A stretch of DNA of 64,000 nucleotides from Prunella strophiata (Eukaryota; Chordata; Aves; Passeriformes; Prunellidae), in contig JAZBQD010000028.1 in the NCBI GenBank assembly GCA_036583965.1, forward strand, positions 3,348,001 through 3,412,000, given 5' to 3'. The notes under the pieces were generated by a model that had not been told where the DNA came from, ran no database searches, and saw nothing but the letters and a program-made list of their open reading frames with translations. The translations under genes were made by a program, and so were the position numbers. Shown here in pieces: positions 1 through 64,000 of the stretch (positions within the stretch are counted from its first letter, which is position 1; each line of letters begins with the position of its first letter).

Positions 1-3000
1 ATTATGTGAAAATACTAAAATTTAAAAAGAAAAATATAAAGAGCTCTTTGTGACCCTCTCCAGGAACCATGATTTTGATTTTTCTTCTTCTCCCCAGTAC
101 CTGAGCTAATAGCTGCCTGTTTGTTCCCCATGTGCCAACCTGTAACCATGGTCACAGAATGCAGGATTGTTTCTGCTTCTACCCCAGGGGCTGGGTGTTG
201 GGCAGGGCTGGCATCCTCTGGTTTTTCTTCTGTGACTTTATTGTAGTGGTCCTACAGGAACTCTGGAGTGCTGGAAGTGCCACGAGCCATTCAAGGGAGG
301 TGGGGAGGTTCTTATCTGCACTCTGCCAAGCTGTGAAATGTTAAGTGTGTCAGAAGATCTCAGCCCTGGTCTGGGCTGCAGACTTTCTGAATGGCAGTGT
401 CATCACAGGGGTCTTAGTTTATAAATGAAAGAAGTTTTTTTACGAAAAGCTTGTGTTTCATTTCAGAATTTAACCTTAGCATAGGTGTAATATGCTGTTG
501 ATGCAGCTTGTTCTAGCAAAAAGGAGCTTTCTTACTTGTTAATTAAACTTTTTCTCAAATCTGTTAAACAAAAGGCCTGAGTCAGGATTATACAATTATT
601 CATCTCTACACTGGCATAAGTCAAGATTGTGTTTTTGACTTGCACTCTGTTCAGGTCAGCATTGCTCCCAGACAGAAGTCCTGAGCTGAAAGGAAGCATT
701 CATTCCCTGAAATTTATTATGAATTTGATGTTTGCATGAGATTTTTTTTTTTTTTCTTCTCTAAATCTGGGTGGAAGAAATGCCAGTGTGAGAAACAAAA
801 GTATCAGTCCTTGATCCTGCTTGGTTGAAGCTGGTAGACTATTATTTTAGAAGGACAGTATGGTGAATTGATTATATCCTACACAGCAAATATTCAGCCT
901 GTTTTGGGGTATCTTTTATGTTAGTTGAAGACACACTCTTTAGGAACTGAATTTTTGTATCTTTCTATGGCTCCTAGCAAGGCACAATTGAAATGCATTT
1001 TCCAATGATCACATGATGCACTGTAGCAGTGAATTTGTTTTTGTTCAATGGTATTTTTTACATATTGCTGTATATCACAATTCAAACTGAAGTAAATGAA
1101 GCATGACAATTAATAGATCTAAAAGGGAAATGAGAAACTCTAGAAGAAATGGAGGAAAAGGGAATTTAAGTTACTAAAGAACTTGTGACCCCCATTGGAA
1201 AATTAAATGCTAGTGGTTCTGCAGCAAAAGGAATGCATAGCTTTTCCTTAACAGGAGGAGAGATATGAAATATAATTATTCTTCCCATCTGGATATTTAT
1301 ACATTTCTGAAAACTGCTGGGAGCAGATGAACATGTCCCACAAAGCAGAGCAGAAGGCAATTAAACACTTAATAGACTACTTTACATAGCTGATTTTTTT
1401 TTTTAAGAGCTTCAGCATCCTTATTTTGACTCTGCGAATTGGGTACAGCAGGTCACAAATGTGACCCAAGGCTTGTGGTTTTCCTGGGGCCAAATACCTC
1501 TCTTCTTGGAATACCTTGAGATATGGCTAATACTTCTCACCTTATAATCAGAACTCACATTATAGTTCTGAATTTAAAAGCAGCACAGGAGCTTTATTCC
1601 TATTAACATAACATAACCAATTTTATAATCAAATTATCTGGCATCTTTAACTGAAGAGATAGAGAAGTCTCGAGGAAAAGTTAGGAAATCTTTTACAGTC
1701 ACACTGATGCTAATGAAGTTTGCTTTGTACTTTGCTACAGGACAAAGCATTATTAGACATTTGAATGGTTTTGTTATTCCCCGTTTCAAGAGCGATTTGC
1801 ATCCAAAACAGATCTAAGAAAGTGGAGTCTTTATTTGCAGTTGTTTACTATTATTTTGGTTCATATCTCTGTGTGAATGCTGTAGCTTATTTGTTATTTC
1901 AGTGCTTCAACTTTTTAAAGCCCCGGTGTTGAGAAAATACAGTGATTTTAGTATTGTTCCTGGAAACCTATCTGCCAGAGATATGGCAATAAATGAAGAT
2001 TAATAATAATATTAGGAATGAAAATCTTTTGGACAAAAGACACTCAGTGGAGTAAACTGGATGAGGACCAGCTGGAAACTTGAACCTAAGTTCATCTTTT
2101 GTATTATTTTGGAGTAATTCAAGTTCATTAAAGTTTCAGGAAGTGCAAGTGACCCTTATCTCAGTGGAAGGGGCACCCTGGACAGGCTCCTCTGTGCTGT
2201 GGGAGGCAGGAAGCTGAGCAGAGCCTTGCCAGGGAAAGGAGGGATGGAACTCTGCTTCTTCTGTGTCACAGTTGAGTTAAGGAGTGGATAAGCAAAGGAG
2301 CCTGAGAGGAGCTGATACCTGCCCCAAGTTAAGCCAGCAGAGCTGATGATTCCAGCATTAAATTTAACTTCTGGCAAGGAGCTCTGGTCTTGGCAGCTGC
2401 ATTCCCTGTGTTACATGAGAGGCACCAGGGACTCCAGCAGAGATAGCAGAGAGGACAAGGGTGATTCCAGCTTGGTTAATGCTGTGCTTCTATATTGGTA
2501 GCTACTTGAAATGTCTGCATACCTTGGCAAAGGGTTTCTGTTGTCTTTTTTGCTTCCTAGGGCCAGACAGATGCCTTTCACCACCAAGTAGGAGTTCAGT
2601 GAAATCTGTTTTAGGGCATCACACAGCAGGCTGGTAGCACTCAGTTTAAAGGAGGTGATCTTCTCAAAGGCAAAGCTTTTGAAAAAAATGAAATGAAAAT
2701 GAAAAAGATAATGCTGAGATGGGGGTTAATTCAGAAGTAGCACCATGTTTTAACTTTGGAAGAGGAAAGCAGCTGATCAGACAGATGTGGTTTTGTAGTG
2801 TTCAGGTCAGACATGCTGGGCTCCGTGTCTCTGCTCTCCTGAAATGGAAACCTAGCATGTGGAACAATCCTTGGAACTTCTGCAGATGTTTGTTCCTTTG
2901 CATCAAATGTTACTAATCTTGAGAAATGTGTGAAAGAGTTCCTAGGTTTTGTAGAACTCAGAATTATTTGTTGGAAAGGGAAAAAATGGTGCTCAGGATA

Positions 3001-4165
3001 AAGTTGCAGATCTCAAACACAGTAATTAATTAATTCAAACAAGTTGTGAGAATGATGCTTATTTTCCAACTGGCAAAAAAAACCAGAATGAGAAAGCAGA
3101 AAAACTATACCTTTGTCCTAGCTATGCACACAGATACTCAATAAAAATAAAAACCTAATGCATGCCTCATAAGGGCTGTGTGCTTTGGGGAATGCAGCAT
3201 TGCTGCTGCAGCAGGATGAATCCTCAGCTGAACAAAGAAGAAAAGGGTCTGTGTGTGTGCCTGCACATGTGTGGGCACTGAGGGAGTTTGTTCACTTTTA
3301 AAAGACCTTTGTGCCCTGCCAGCCTCCAGACAGCTGAGCACTGGGTGAGTCTCCTACCTTAATTAAGAATAATTTGTCTGCCCATGTCACTGCTCCTGTT
3401 GCCACTGCAGTTCTGAGGCACTGAGTGAGGGTTTCTAACTTGTCAAGGTGCTGCTAGGATTGCCCCTGTATGGGGTAGTGGTGGGCACAGGGAGCTGCTG
3501 GCATTTCCCATGTGTGGGGCATTTGGGGAGCAGGCTCAGAACTAAAGCAGGCAGCTTTACTTCTCCTGAGGTGGGAGCAGGGTGTGAAGCAAGAAAGTTC
3601 TTAGCTGGCAGGTTACAAGCACATCTAAAACCTGCTTTTTGCAAACCAAAAATGTATTTTGGACATTAGCATATAAATTTCTCTGTTTTCCCCTTTTTTT
3701 AACTGTCTGCAAATTTAGGAATTTGCAGGGTTCTTCCTCTTATTGGTGTCTCATGCTCCTTTGAAAAGGGGAACTGCTACCTTGGTCCAAAAGCAGCAAT
3801 GGCCCTGGCAGCACAAACATGTCACTGCCTGCTCTGTGGTCCAGGTTGGCTGCTGAGAGGCTCTGTAGGAGATGGCTGTGCTGTGAATCACTTTTTTTAT
3901 CTTGCAATACACACATGAAGTAAAAGTGCAGCTGTTTTGGCTTTCAGACCGGGGAGGGTGGTGAGGAGAAAGGATGTAATGGTGTTTGAGACAAAGATAG
4001 CTGTTCACTTGCAGCTTTTTTTTTCTACAACTTCCTATTTCGATTTGCATTAGAGGTGGGGACTGGGTGTATTTATGGTTTAATGAGACGCTCTTGCCTT
4101 AATAGCAGAATGTTGTTCACAGGAAGAAATGAGTTATTGCTGGTTTTCTTCTTCTTTCTGTTCAG
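1..4165. other. Non-coding: upstream DNA or intron 1 of the long isoform
   Basis: No exon with both splice borders and a recognisable peptide was found. Mammalian DOCK10 has another first exon (start MAGER...), which is not present here and, if conserved, would lie to the left; this stretch would then be its intron. Contents seen: a T14 run at 742-755, a somewhat GC-richer patch at about 2150-2480, and a donor-like CTGG/GTGAGT at about 3338-3348 that could end an untranslated exon. Short reading frames here have no recognisable protein character. Confidence 0.6.
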
Positions 4166-4320
4166 TTACTGTGGATACGGCGTGTAACTTTTAGACCTAC
4201 TTCTCCCTTGAGCAGCCTATGCAGCTTCCAGTTGTTGTGCTGAAGCTGCTGAAGGAAGGAGGTTATAGGAGCACAGTTTTTAAACAGATATTTGTTGGCT
4301 GCTTAATTCCTTTGGATACA
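4166..4320 (+). promoter_or_regulatory. DOCK10: Putative 5' UTR / promoter-proximal region of the alternative first coding exon
   Basis: The 155 nt before the MSFRG start hold a strong acceptor-like pyrimidine tract ending in TTCAG at 4165, an in-frame TAG at 4192-4194, and an in-frame ATG at 4219 with poor context (C at -3). The ATG at 4321 has A at -3. No convincing TATA box or CpG island is visible, so transcription may start here from a CpG-poor promoter, or the exon may be spliced from an untranslated exon further left. The sequence alone does not decide between these. Confidence 0.35.
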
Positions 4321-63121
<58,801 letters not shown>

Positions 63122-64000
63122 GTACCTGGAGAACTCTGTGGGATGTACAGAATTCACTCAGGGGCACAAATGCAGATTTTAGTCCAGTTATAGCTGCTCC
63201 TTTAGATTGCAGGAGGTGAGAATGGTGCTTCCCCCTAGCACTGGGCTCTGCAAATCACACGTGGCAGTGTTGGCATCATGTGCCTGGAAATTATTGACCA
63301 TGGTGGACATGTCTGATTGCCCTGAGGCAATCCTAGGGAAAGGTCTCATTCCTGAGCAGCTGAGAGCTCCTGACAAAGCTGGGCTCAGCTTTGGTTTCTG
63401 TTTGGTTCTGGGGATGTGGAGTTCAGCACAGGAAGAGCTCAGCACCTTGCTGCATCCAGTGCAGAGCCAAACAACCAGGTCACACTGTCCAGGGGCATTT
63501 TTTAATTAGAATATATCAGCAATAAATGAAAAGCAATAGAAGCATTTTCCAGAGAGCAGGCAAACAACTGCAATGATTTGCTGAGTCTCTCACCCCTCAC
63601 ATAATGAAATTGTCTTTATTGATGCTGTTAATCAGGGCAGCAGGAAAAAAAATACTGGCAAGATTATTATTATTATTGGTCTCTGCAGGAGGGCAGAAAG
63701 TTGTGTTGCATTTACTTGTGGCCACAGTGATGTTTTTGTTGTACTTGCTCCAGCAGCTAAACATGGGGACTACAATAATCCTAGTAGGAAAAAATTACAA
63801 CTGTTCTCTGCAGTCCTGTTAGACTGATCTGCTGTCAGTTTTCTTTCTTTCCTTCCACAGATTTGCTTCAGAATTCGTTCCTGAAGAACAATTATTTAGG
63901 GAAACTCAAAGGAGCAAGGAGGTAGAGCTCCCCATCTTAGCCTTGGAAAGCTAGAGTTTCAGTATGCTTTATCAAAGGGCATGGCAGTTTTCAGGGCAAA
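63122..64000 (+). other. Intron 24, left part (window ends)
   Basis: ATT microsatellite at 63663-63677. A strong acceptor-like site at 63841-63860 is followed by an open stretch that does not match the expected next DOCK10 exon (VLTDIVAKCHEE in mammals). The true exon 25 is therefore probably outside the window. Confidence 0.65.

Overview
The window is vertebrate nuclear DNA, most likely from a bird. It holds the 5' half of one large plus-strand gene, DOCK10 (dedicator of cytokinesis 10, DOCK-D/zizimin subfamily). The evidence is 24 short coding exons with GT/AG boundaries and compatible phases. Joined, they give one continuous protein of about 924 residues that follows the mammalian DOCK10 N-terminal half from start to end. 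The bird assignment rests on a CR1-type LINE fragment in an intron, few interspersed repeats, and short introns (23 introns in about 59 kb). The order of bird cannot be read from the sequence; a passerine is possible.

Layout. Positions 1-4165 contain no recognisable exon. They are either upstream DNA or, more likely, the intron downstream of a first exon outside the window. Positions 4321-4422 carry an alternative first coding exon starting MSFRG, as in the short-N-terminus DOCK10 isoform. Exons 2-5 (15527-35346) encode the conserved N-terminal DOCK-D region. Exons 6-8 (35659-39402) encode a glycine tract and the PH domain. Exons 9-16 (41038-54428) encode the linker and the region before the C2 domain. 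Exons 17-22 (55525-60364) encode the C2/DHR-1 domain. Exons 23-24 (60903-63121) begin the helical-repeat region. The catalytic DHR-2 domain and the C-terminus lie beyond the right edge.

Functionally, the encoded part is the membrane-targeting and scaffold half of a Rho-family guanine nucleotide exchange factor (Cdc42/Rac1 for DOCK10). The PH domain and C2/DHR-1 domain are expected to contact phosphoinositide membranes, while exchange activity lies in the absent part.

I found no second gene, RNA gene, intact mobile element, CRISPR array or prokaryotic feature, and no new multi-gene system. The observations most worth testing are gene-internal. They are a candidate 21-nt in-frame microexon at 51696-51716, a possible in-frame alternative acceptor adding 26 codons to exon 12, tandem NAG/NAG acceptors at exons 2, 5 and 22, and an upstream in-frame ATG and acceptor-like site before exon 1. 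There is also a 35-nt perfect repeat shared by two sites in intron 3, a minisatellite with higher-order structure in intron 14, and an intronic 11-mer array that shares 20 nt with the end of exon 7. Paralogue and orthologue comparisons here are from memory of the DOCK family; no database search was run.
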